This document shows, piece by piece, positions 25,218-32,817 of a stretch of DNA of 40,615 nt. A program made the position numbers and the translations under genes. Below the pieces are notes generated by a model that saw only the letters and a list, made by a program, of their open reading frames with translations, did not search any database and was not told where the DNA came from. Where the stretch lies: contig CANFWV010000028.1 of NCBI GenBank assembly GCA_947450695.1, positions 1 to 40,615 of the forward strand, read 5' to 3'. Within the stretch, counting starts at the first letter, position 1, and each line of letters starts with the position of its first letter. The stretch comes from Comamonadaceae bacterium. GTDB lineage: Bacteria; Pseudomonadota; Gammaproteobacteria; Burkholderiales; Burkholderiaceae_C.

Positions 25218-26135
25218 TTATTTCAGCCGCTTGATCAGGCTGGAGGTGTCCCAACGGCGGCCACCCATGGCTTGCACGTCTGCATAAAACTGGTCGACCA
25301 AGGCCGTGACCGGCAGGCGTGCGCCGTTGTGCTTGGCTTCGTCCAAGACCAGCCCCAAGTCTTTGCGCATCCAGTCGACGGCAAAACCAAAGTCAAACTT
25401 GTCGGCGACCATGGTCGTGCCGCGGTTCTCTAACTGCCAGCTTTGGGCTGCGCCCTTGCCAATCACGTCGAGCGCAAGATTCATGTCGAGGCCAGCTTTT
25501 TGACCGAAAGCGATGGCCTCGCTCAAGCCCTGCACCAGACCGGCAATGCAAATCTGATTCACCATTTTGGTCAGCTGGCCAGAGCCGCTGTCACCCATCA
25601 AGGTGAAGGCTTTCGAAAAAGCCATACCCGCTGGTTTGACGTTGTCAAAGGCCGCTGCGTCGCCGCCGCACATGACCGTGAGCGCGCCGTTTTGCGCGCC
25701 ACCCTGACCACCCGACACGGGTGCGTCAACAAAAGCCAAGCCGAGATTTTTGGCGGCCGCGTACAACTCGCGCGCCACCGTGGCCGATGCCGTGGTGTGG
25801 TCAACGAACACGGCACCCGGCTGCATGCCTGCAAAAGCGCCGTCCGCGCCCAACGTCACGCCGCGCAGGTCGTCGTCATTGCCGACACAGCAAAAAACAA
25901 TGTCTGCGCCCGTGGCGGCTAAACGCGGTGTGGCGGCTTGGCGCGGTGCGGCCGTGCCTGCAAACTCTGCGCACCAAGCTGCCGATTTGCTGGCGGTGCG
26001 GTTGTACACGGTGACCTGATGACCCGCCAACGCCAAATGGCCGGCCATGGGGTAGCCCATCACGCCCAAGCCGATAAAGGCGACTTTGCGGGAGGCAGTT
26101 GGAGAGTAGCTTTTGGCGTTGGTACTGGTGGGCAT
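25218..26135 (-). CDS. NAD(P)-dependent beta-hydroxyacid dehydrogenase (HIBADH/tartronate-semialdehyde reductase family)
   Basis: A 305-residue family member starting at ATG 26135 (MPTSTNAKSY). An alternative ATG at 26186 would add an atypical 17-residue extension and has no ribosome site. The Rossmann motif is GLGVMG (22-27), the substrate loop the canonical VDAPVSGGQGGA, and the catalytic lysine sits in LTKMVNQ. Unlike the copy at 17110 it follows the family consensus closely, fitting 3-hydroxyisobutyrate or 2-hydroxy-3-oxopropionate as substrate. It lies downstream of pilT on the same strand with an 88-base gap. Tartronate-semialdehyde reduction would fit glycolate metabolism encoded elsewhere in the window, but that is speculative. 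Confidence 0.88.
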   Translation of the reverse strand: MPTSTNAKSYSPTASRKVAFIGLGVMGYPMAGHLALAGHQVTVYNRTASKSAAWCAEFAGTAAPRQAATPRLAATGADIVFCCVGNDDDLRGVTLGADGAFAGMQPGAVFVDHTTASATVARELYAAAKNLGLAFVDAPVSGGQGGAQNGALTVMCGGDAAAFDNVKPAGMAFSKAFTLMGDSGSGQLTKMVNQICIAGLVQGLSEAIAFGQKAGLDMNLALDVIGKGAAQSWQLENRGTTMVADKFDFGFAVDWMRKDLGLVLDEAKHNGARLPVTALVDQFYADVQAMGGRRWDTSSLIKRLK

Positions 26136-26223
26136 GGTGTTGTCTTTGTAGGTAGGGAATGGTGTTTTGGCAGCAGTGAATGCCATGCAAATGATTTTTA
26201 CACAGCCTGCCAACTGTCGGCGC

Positions 26224-27267
26224 TCAGCCCGGAAACAGCGCGGGTGCTTTGGCTTTGCTGCGCGCTTCAGCGGGTGCAATCCGCTGTCGTTTGACCAGCT
26301 CAGCCAGGCTTTGATCAAGTGTCTGCATCCCTTGGCTCATGCCGGTTTGGAGGCTCGAATACATCTGGGCTACTTTACCTTCGCGGATCAAATTGCGAAT
26401 GGCCGGTGTGCCCAGCATGATCTCGTGCGCCGCCACGCGGCCTAAGCCATCTGCCGTCTTGCACAGGGTTTGCGCCACCACGCCTTGCAGCGACTCTGAC
26501 AGCATGCTGCGGACCATTTCTTTCTCCTCCGCGGGGAAAACATCAATGATGCGGTCGATGGACTTGGTGGCGCTGGCGGTGTGCAGCGTGCCAAATACCA
26601 GGTGGCCGGTTTCCGCGGCCGACAAAGCCAGGCGAATGGTTTCTAAGTCACGCATTTCACCGACCAAAATCACGTCGGGATCTTCTCGCAAAGCGGATCG
26701 CAGCGCGGCGCTGAAGCTGTGCGTATGGCGGCCCACTTCGCGCTGGCTCACAAGACATGTCTTGGCGTCGTGGACAAACTCGATCGGGTCTTCCACCGTG
26801 ATGATGTGGCCGCGTTGCGTGCGGTTGTAAAAATCGACCATCGCGGCCAGCGTGGTCGACTTGCCCGAACCCGTTGGCCCGGTCACCAGCACCAGCCCAC
26901 GCGGCTTGAGCGCCAGCTCGGCGACGATGGCCGGCGCGCCCAAGGTCTCAAGCATCGGCACGACAGATGGGATGCTGCGAAACACGGCGCCCGCGCCGCG
27001 GCTGTGTTGAAACGCATTCACGCGAAAACGCGCCAAGCCCGGCACATCCAAGGCGAAGTCCAGCTCCAGCGATGTCGCAAAGTCCTCGTGCTGTTGGCGG
27101 CTCATCGATTGCGCCAACAAGTCGTTGAGCTGCGCCGCGTCCATGGCCGGCAAGTCCAGTGCGTGAATGTCGCCATGCACGCGCAACATGGGTCGCAGCC
27201 CGGACGACAGATGCAGGTCTGATGCTTGACGAGTCGTGGCGATGGTCAGCAGTTCGGTGAGTTCCAT
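26224..27267 (-). CDS. pilT: Type IV pilus retraction ATPase PilT
   Basis: A 347-residue hexameric ATPase that depolymerises type IV pili (twitching motility, DNA uptake). The ATG at 27267 has AAAAAGG upstream, and a longer frame start adds only a non-family extension. Walker A is GPTGSGKST (130-138), followed by the Asp box HIITVEDPIEFVH, Walker B ALREDPDVILVGEMRD and the His box TGHLVFGTLHT. The C-terminal AIRNLIREGKVAQMYSSLQTG is characteristic of PilT rather than PilU. It is divergent from yggS, as in many proteobacteria. No pilU lies next to it in this window. Confidence 0.95.
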   Translation of the reverse strand: MELTELLTIATTRQASDLHLSSGLRPMLRVHGDIHALDLPAMDAAQLNDLLAQSMSRQQHEDFATSLELDFALDVPGLARFRVNAFQHSRGAGAVFRSIPSVVPMLETLGAPAIVAELALKPRGLVLVTGPTGSGKSTTLAAMVDFYNRTQRGHIITVEDPIEFVHDAKTCLVSQREVGRHTHSFSAALRSALREDPDVILVGEMRDLETIRLALSAAETGHLVFGTLHTASATKSIDRIIDVFPAEEKEMVRSMLSESLQGVVAQTLCKTADGLGRVAAHEIMLGTPAIRNLIREGKVAQMYSSLQTGMSQGMQTLDQSLAELVKRQRIAPAEARSKAKAPALFPG

Positions 27268-27385
27268 GGTGGCCTTTTTGTTGCCTTTAATATAAGACAA
27301 AAGTAATCACTTTGGGTCGGATTGAGATCGGCTTGTTTTGGCCTTTGATGCAAAAATCGCCTCGCATGTCGTTACAGTCAACGGC

Positions 27386-28141
27386 ATGAACTTTCCGCAA
27401 AACTCAGGGGTGAACAACCAGCCCAGCATCGCCAGCCAACTCGCGCAAGTGCGCCAGCACATCTCGCAAGCCGCTGTGGCGGCCGGGCGTGAGCCGACCA
27501 GCGTGTGCTTGCTCGCGGTCTCTAAGACCTTCGGTGCTGACGCCGTGATCGAAGCCGTACAGGCCGGGCAGACTGCTTTTGGCGAGAATTACATTCAAGA
27601 GGGCGTGGAAAAAATACAGGCCTTGCGGCAGTGGCAGGCCGAGGCAGCGCAGTCTGTGCAACCCAAACTGGAGTGGCATTGCATTGGTCCGATTCAGAGC
27701 AACAAGACACGTCTGGTGGCGGAGCATTTTGACTGGGTTCAGTCGGTTGACCGGTTGAAAATTGCCCAGCGGTTGAGTGAGCAGCGGCCGGCCGATTTAC
27801 CGCAGCTGCAAATTTGTCTGCAAGTAAATATTGACGGCGGAGCCAACAAGTCGGGCGTGTCGCCGGAGGACGCGATAGCTCTTGCGCAAGCGGTGGCGAG
27901 GTTGCCGCGGCTGGTGTTGCGCGGCCTCATGGCGATTCCCGAGCCAGCGCCTGACGACGCCAGCGCCCGCGCGGTGCATGCACGCACAGCTGCGCTACTG
28001 GCGCAGATCAACGCTGCTGGTGGGCTGCCTCAGCCGATGGACACCTTGTCGATGGGGATGAGCGCTGACTTAGCCCCCGCCATTGCTTCGGGCAGCACGA
28101 TGGTGCGTGTCGGGACGGCCATCTTCGGCGGGCGGGGCTAA
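27386..28141 (+). CDS. yggS: YggS/PLPBP-family pyridoxal phosphate homeostasis protein
   Basis: A 251-residue single-domain TIM-barrel protein that binds pyridoxal phosphate on a lysine and keeps vitamin B6 and amino-acid pools balanced. The ATG at 27386 precedes a short non-conserved N-terminus (about 15 extra residues compared with the usual 230). Motifs are LLAVSKTFG (Lys47 as PLP ligand), FGENYIQEG, WHCIGPIQSNKTR and LSMGMSADLAPAIASGSTMVRVGTAIFG. It is divergent from pilT and convergent with the GGDEF-EAL gene, 15 bases apart. No other subunit is expected. Confidence 0.95.
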   Translation: MNFPQNSGVNNQPSIASQLAQVRQHISQAAVAAGREPTSVCLLAVSKTFGADAVIEAVQAGQTAFGENYIQEGVEKIQALRQWQAEAAQSVQPKLEWHCIGPIQSNKTRLVAEHFDWVQSVDRLKIAQRLSEQRPADLPQLQICLQVNIDGGANKSGVSPEDAIALAQAVARLPRLVLRGLMAIPEPAPDDASARAVHARTAALLAQINAAGGLPQPMDTLSMGMSADLAPAIASGSTMVRVGTAIFGGRG

Positions 28142-28156
28142 GGGCCACCCGCCACC

Positions 28157-30643
28157 TTAGCCGTTCGTTTGCGCAGCAAAATGCGCCTTGATGAAGGCGT
28201 CCAACTCGTCGATAGGCAAAGCCTTGCTGCACAGATATCCTTGATAATTTTCGCAGCCGTGACGCATCAAAAAATCCCGCTGTGCCTGGGTTTCCACGCC
28301 CTCGGCCATCAGTTCCAACCCCAAGCTCTGGGCCAAGCCGATGATGGTCCGGGCAATGGCTGCATCGTTCGGGTTGGTCAACACGTCTTTGACAAACGTG
28401 CGACAAATTTTCAACTGGTCGAGGGGTAATTTTTTAAGAGATGACAGTGCCGAATAGCCGGTGCCGAAATCATCGATCGACAGTGTGACGCCAGCGTCTT
28501 TGAGCATGCCCATTTTGGCAATCGTCACGTCAATATCGACAGCCAGCAAACTCTCTGTGAGCTCTAGCTTGAGTCGACTCGGCTGTATGCCGGTGCGGCG
28601 GATCAGTGCCATCACTTGGTCGACAAACTCAGGGTGACAAAACTGTCGCACACTGACGTTCACAGCGATGCACAATTTTTCAGTTTCCGGCCGCTGTGAC
28701 CATGCCAGTAACTGCGCACAAGCCGTTTCAAGGACCCAGTTGCCGAGCGGCAAGATCAAGCCACTGTGTTCGGCCTGTGAAATGAAATCATTGGGCATGA
28801 CCATGCGGCCAGCTCGTTGCCAGCGCAGGAGCGCTTCGACGCCGACCATCTGCCCCTCACGACCGACTTGCGGCTGGTAGTGCACGACGAATTGGTGGTC
28901 ATAAAAAGCTTGCCTAAGATCGGTCGTGAGGGTGGCATTGGCGGTTGCGGCGATCTGCATCTCGGGGTCAAAAAAGCACATCGTGTTGCGGCCTGCCGCC
29001 TTGGCTTGGTACATGGCCAAATCGGCCTGTTTAAGGGCGTCGCCGATGCTTTGGCTGAGCAGGCCAATTTGCGTGATGCCGATGCTGCAGGTGCCGTGAT
29101 ACTGATTGCCATTCAAGTCATGAGGTACGCTCAGCGACGCTAAGATCTTCTCGCCGACCACGCGAGTTTTGTGCAGAGCGATCGCCGCGTCGTCGGAGAG
29201 GGCTTCAAGCATGACGACGAACTCATCGCCGCCAAGTCGAGCCACAGTGTCGCTGCGCCGTACACAGCTCTGTAAGCGCGTGGCGACTTGCTGCAGCATC
29301 ATGTCGCCTCGTGAATGACCCAAGGTGTCATTCAGCACTTTGAAGTTGTCAAGGTCGACGAACATCAGCGCACCAATTGGTTTAAATTCGCTCTTGGTGG
29401 ACAGCACCGCCTCTAGCCGTTTCGTCAACAGCTGCCGGTTGGGCAGTTGCGTCAGCGGGTCGTAAAAAGCCAGATGCTCAATTTGCTCATCGGCGGCCTT
29501 GCGCTCCGTGATGTCGCGGCCAACGGCAACCCAATGCGTTAGCCCATGGTTCTGGTGATTCACCGGTACGATGTTCAAGTCCAACCAGAACTGCTCACCA
29601 TTTTTCTTGTAGTAAATCAGCTCGGCATTCAGCGGCAGCGAGTTGCGCAAGGCATGTTTCATGCGGTTCAGTACATTGCGCTGGGTATTCGGGCCTTGCA
29701 GGAGCTCGGGCGTGCGGCCCAACACCTCAACTTGGCTGTAACCGGTTTGCCGCACAAAAGCCTCGTTGACAAACACGATCTGTGGCCACGCCCCTTCGTG
29801 CCTTGCTTCGGCTATCAGCACCATGTCGTTGAGCCGCGCGATGCTGGTTTGCAACAGACGCAGCAGTTCCTGCTCATGGTGACGCTCGGTGACATCTTGC
29901 AAGTAAACCGCCAAGCCATCAGCAAACGGATAGACCCGAAACGCGAGCCATTTGTTCTGTAAAGGGTAGAACGCTTCAAACTCTGTGAAGCGTCCACTTT
30001 GCAGCACGTTGATGATCTCTTGGTGCAGTCGGCTGGTACCGTGGTGCGCCAGTTCACCCCAGACAGGGCAGCCGAGTAGCGCCTTACCTTCACACCCTAA
30101 AAGGCGCTCGCTTTCGGGGTTGACGTAGGTGAAGCGACCTTCGCGGTCGAGGGTGACAAAAGCCTCGTTGAGGCTCGCCAGCGTGGTGCTGAGCTGCATC
30201 AGTACCCGCTTTGATGCATCTGTTTCGTGCTTCATTTCAGACACGTCCAGCAGCGCGCCTTGAAGTGCAATAACGGCGCCTGTGTCGTCCCGCACGGCTT
30301 GACCCAATGACCGGACCCATAGCGACCGACCCGATGGCAGGTTAATTTTTGCGTCGACTTCGAAAGCAGTACCGTTGTCGTGGCAGGCCTTGAGTGCATC
30401 GGTCATGGTCGCTTGCGACTCGGGCGAAAAAAGCCCCTGAAAAGTTGTCCAAGCCAGCGTCTGTTTCAGTTCAAGCAGGGCGCTTAATCCAGCGGTCACG
30501 CTCAACTGCTGACCCGCTAGATTCAGTGCCCAGCAGCCCGCGTCTGCACTCCGCTCAAGCAGAGCGAGCCAGCTTGGCGCGGATCCAAAGGGTTGAACGT
30601 CGGGCTGATGCTGACTGGGTAAAGTGGGTCTAGAGTGAGGCAT
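28157..30643 (-). CDS. Multidomain PAS-GGDEF-EAL cyclic di-GMP enzyme
   Basis: An 828-residue soluble-looking protein with three PAS-like domains in the first 400 residues, then GGDEF (about 400-560) and EAL (about 580-820). The GGDEF loop is intact (471-475) with an RxxD inhibitory site before it. The EAL motif is VEALLRW (EAL at 603-605), and TESLL, DDFGTGYS and AEGVET are present. The usual KID motif reads KIC, which may affect phosphodiesterase activity. Either activity or both are possible. The ATG at 30643 is chosen; the frame stays open to 30859, but that extension would overlap the divergent small gene. No strong ribosome site is seen at either. Confidence 0.9.
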   Translation of the reverse strand: MPHSRPTLPSQHQPDVQPFGSAPSWLALLERSADAGCWALNLAGQQLSVTAGLSALLELKQTLAWTTFQGLFSPESQATMTDALKACHDNGTAFEVDAKINLPSGRSLWVRSLGQAVRDDTGAVIALQGALLDVSEMKHETDASKRVLMQLSTTLASLNEAFVTLDREGRFTYVNPESERLLGCEGKALLGCPVWGELAHHGTSRLHQEIINVLQSGRFTEFEAFYPLQNKWLAFRVYPFADGLAVYLQDVTERHHEQELLRLLQTSIARLNDMVLIAEARHEGAWPQIVFVNEAFVRQTGYSQVEVLGRTPELLQGPNTQRNVLNRMKHALRNSLPLNAELIYYKKNGEQFWLDLNIVPVNHQNHGLTHWVAVGRDITERKAADEQIEHLAFYDPLTQLPNRQLLTKRLEAVLSTKSEFKPIGALMFVDLDNFKVLNDTLGHSRGDMMLQQVATRLQSCVRRSDTVARLGGDEFVVMLEALSDDAAIALHKTRVVGEKILASLSVPHDLNGNQYHGTCSIGITQIGLLSQSIGDALKQADLAMYQAKAAGRNTMCFFDPEMQIAATANATLTTDLRQAFYDHQFVVHYQPQVGREGQMVGVEALLRWQRAGRMVMPNDFISQAEHSGLILPLGNWVLETACAQLLAWSQRPETEKLCIAVNVSVRQFCHPEFVDQVMALIRRTGIQPSRLKLELTESLLAVDIDVTIAKMGMLKDAGVTLSIDDFGTGYSALSSLKKLPLDQLKICRTFVKDVLTNPNDAAIARTIIGLAQSLGLELMAEGVETQAQRDFLMRHGCENYQGYLCSKALPIDELDAFIKAHFAAQTNG

Positions 30644-30812
30644 TGGGTGGTGAGCAAAAACGTTGGAAGTGAGGTTACTGCTTTGCTCACCCTGAGAAAA
30701 GTCCTCAACAGGCGAAACCGGTCGGGTCCTACGCCGGTTACCGCTAACGACCGAGTCATCCAAAGCCTTGCGAACTTTAAGTTTGTTTCCTAGGCACGCC
30801 GACAAATACCTC

Positions 30813-31085
30813 ATGACCTCACCGCTGGACCAACTCAAAACGTGTACCGATCGCGACAATTTACGGTCGAAATTGCAGGCCTTGTGCGATCCGCTTGGCG
30901 CCGTGATTGAGCTTGATATTTTTCTGATTGAACAAGCTGGTCATCATCAAGCCTTGTGCTGTTGGCGCATGCAGTCCGAAAAGGAAAATACGCGAATCAT
31001 GCGGGAGTGGGGCGTCGGTCGCTTTGGTGGCGAGTTGATTTCGGTGGTTGACTTAGAGCCAGTCGTGCTGAACCTTCCGACGTAA
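30813..31085 (+). CDS. Small conserved-looking hypothetical protein (90 residues)
   Basis: The frame from ATG 30813 (MTSPLDQLKT) encodes 90 residues with no signal peptide or membrane segment. The composition is that of a folded cytoplasmic protein: an N-terminal helix (LRSKLQALCDPLG), then a hydrophobic strand (VIELDIFLI), a strand LCCWRM, and a C-terminal GVGRFGGELISVVDL. The alternation looks like a small alpha/beta fold. I recall similar sequences in Burkholderiales but cannot name a family. It diverges from the GGDEF-EAL gene and precedes the bactofilin gene by 99 bases. Confidence 0.6.
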   Translation: MTSPLDQLKTCTDRDNLRSKLQALCDPLGAVIELDIFLIEQAGHHQALCCWRMQSEKENTRIMREWGVGRFGGELISVVDLEPVVLNLPT

Positions 31086-31184
31086 CTCATCCACTTAATT
31101 CGTTACGCCTTTTGCAAGTGGCTGTGGCGCTTTTGGGCTGAGCTGTCGGTAGGATGGGTTCCTTTCAAACAAAGGAACTTCTTG

Positions 31185-31733
31185 ATGGCCACACCTTTTT
31201 TCGGCAGACGAGAATCCGAACCCTCTGGCTTGCGCCCCGGCGCCGTCAGCAACCCCAATAACCAAGGTAACCACGGCCACACGATGCAGGCCGCGCAGGC
31301 TAATGTTGCCAGTGCAAAACCACCGATGGACACCACCGCAACCCATCCGACCTCGAGCATCATGGCGCCTGGCAAGGAAGTGGGCAGCAAGCTCACGGTC
31401 GGACCCAACATCAAACTCAAGGGTGTAGAGATCACCGATTGCGACACCCTCGTGGTCGAGGGCACGGTGGAGGCCACGATGGACTCTCGCGTGATTCAAA
31501 TCTCTGAACTCGGTGCTTTCAAAGGCTCCGCTGACATCGACATTGCTGAGATTCATGGGCAGTTCGACGGCAACCTCACGGTGCGTCAAAAGCTGGTGAT
31601 CTACGCCACTGGCAAAGTGATCGGGAAGATCCGCTACGGCAAGCTGGTGATTGAAGAAGGTGGGCAGATTTCTGGCGATATTCAGTTTGGGTCGACAGAT
31701 CGGCTTAAAGCAAGCGCATCAGCAGCGGTATGA
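31185..31733 (+). CDS. Bactofilin family cytoskeletal protein
   Basis: A 182-residue bactofilin, a self-polymerising beta-helix scaffold that positions cell-envelope or polar machinery without nucleotide. The ATG at 31185 is preferred over the adjacent TTG, with AAGGA upstream. Residues 1-65 are a disordered, polar head. The bactofilin core (about 70-165) shows the repeating short strands GPNIKLKGVEITDCDTLVVEGTVEA, SELGAFKGSADIDIAEIHGQFDGNLTV and KLVIYATGKVIGKIRYGKLVIEEGGQISGDI. A short tail follows. Its last 29 bases overlap the 3' end of the convergent lrgB gene. Confidence 0.93.
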   Translation: MATPFFGRRESEPSGLRPGAVSNPNNQGNHGHTMQAAQANVASAKPPMDTTATHPTSSIMAPGKEVGSKLTVGPNIKLKGVEITDCDTLVVEGTVEATMDSRVIQISELGAFKGSADIDIAEIHGQFDGNLTVRQKLVIYATGKVIGKIRYGKLVIEEGGQISGDIQFGSTDRLKASASAAV

Positions 31734-32430
31734 GCAATGACGCCAATACCACCTGCAGGCCCAGCGCTAACGCAGCATAGGCGCCGGCATCTGCATTGAC
31801 CTGCATCGCCCGTGCGGCCCCAATGCCGTGCGAGGTGGTGCCCAAGGCGAAGCCGCGGGCCGTCCAGCCGGCAGCGTCGGTTGGAATCCGCAGCGCGTCA
31901 AACAAGTACTTGCCACTGAGCGCGCCGATCAGGCCCGTCACCACTGAAAAAACGGCTGTCAGCGCGGGAATCCCGCCGATGCGTTCTGCGATGCCCATGG
32001 CGACCGGCGCTGTGACCGACTTGGGTGCCAACGACAACAACACCTCGCTGGGCAAGCCCACCGCCCAGCCTAGCGCCAAGGCCGAACCACTGGCGGCGAC
32101 ACCGCCTGCCAACGCGGCCAGCAGCAGTCGGCCCCAACGGCGCTTCAGCTCAGTGCGGTGCTGCCACAGCGGCCAAGCCAAGGCCACCACCGCGGGACCC
32201 AACAAGAAGTGAATGAACTGCGCGCCGGCAAAGTAGGTCGGGTAGGGCACGCCCGTCAGCAGCAGCCCCGAGGCAATCACCGTCACCGTCCAGAAAACCG
32301 GGTTGGCCCATGGCGCATGGTTGACGGCCGTGTAGGCCGCTTGCGCTAACAAATAAACCACCAGCGTGGCCGTCAGGCCGAATAGCGGCGTGGCCGACAG
32401 ATAGACCCAAAGCTCCACAAAATTAGACAT
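31705..32430 (-). CDS. lrgB: LrgB/CidB-family membrane protein
   Basis: A 241-residue polytopic protein with about six to eight membrane segments. Typical LrgB motifs are LLGPAVVALAWPLW, SLAPKSVTAPVAMGIAERIGG, VTGLIGALSGKYLFDALRI and GFALGTTSHGIGAARA. LrgB and LrgA were first linked to murein hydrolase control. Later work assigned pyruvate or glycolate/glycerate transport to family members, including the plant PLGG1 fusion. Here it starts 14 bases after lrgA, which itself follows glcD, suggesting a glycolate transport role. Confidence 0.93.
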   Translation of the reverse strand: MSNFVELWVYLSATPLFGLTATLVVYLLAQAAYTAVNHAPWANPVFWTVTVIASGLLLTGVPYPTYFAGAQFIHFLLGPAVVALAWPLWQHRTELKRRWGRLLLAALAGGVAASGSALALGWAVGLPSEVLLSLAPKSVTAPVAMGIAERIGGIPALTAVFSVVTGLIGALSGKYLFDALRIPTDAAGWTARGFALGTTSHGIGAARAMQVNADAGAYAALALGLQVVLASLLIPLLMRLL

Positions 32431-32444
32431 GCTTGCCCGGCTCG

Positions 32445-32801
32445 TCAGTGTTGTTGTGGTTCTTCACGACGCCACAGATAGTTCAGCAGCAATGCCGTCA
32501 CGGCCAGCCCGATCAGCGTTGAGATCACCAACACCAGCAACATGCGGCCGCCGTATTGGCTGACGATGGACAGATGCGTCATGACGCCGACACCCACTGG
32601 CACAAACAGCAGGGATAAATGTGACAAGAGGTAATCGGCGCAAGCCGATACCGGCTCTCGCACCACGGCCCAGCGCAACGCCACCAACAGCAACATCATG
32701 CCGACTACCGGCCCGGGCAAGGGCAGGTGCAAGCCACGCGACAACAGCTCGCCCATCGACTGCAAAACCAGTAGCCAGCCGAGACCGCGCAGTCCGTTCA
32801 T
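32445..32801 (-). CDS. lrgA: LrgA/CidA-family membrane protein
   Basis: A 118-residue protein with four hydrophobic segments, holin-like in size. The family core GELLSRGLHLPLPGPVVGMMLLLVAL and the segment LLSHLSLLFVPVGVGVMTHL are clear. It is the partner of LrgB. In PLGG1 the corresponding domains are fused and carry glycolate and glycerate across the plastid envelope. It starts 16 bases after the glcD stop, so the three genes are almost certainly one transcript. Confidence 0.93.
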   Translation of the reverse strand: MNGLRGLGWLLVLQSMGELLSRGLHLPLPGPVVGMMLLLVALRWAVVREPVSACADYLLSHLSLLFVPVGVGVMTHLSIVSQYGGRMLLVLVISTLIGLAVTALLLNYLWRREEPQQH

Positions 32802-32817
32802 GCCGCTATTTTTTTGT

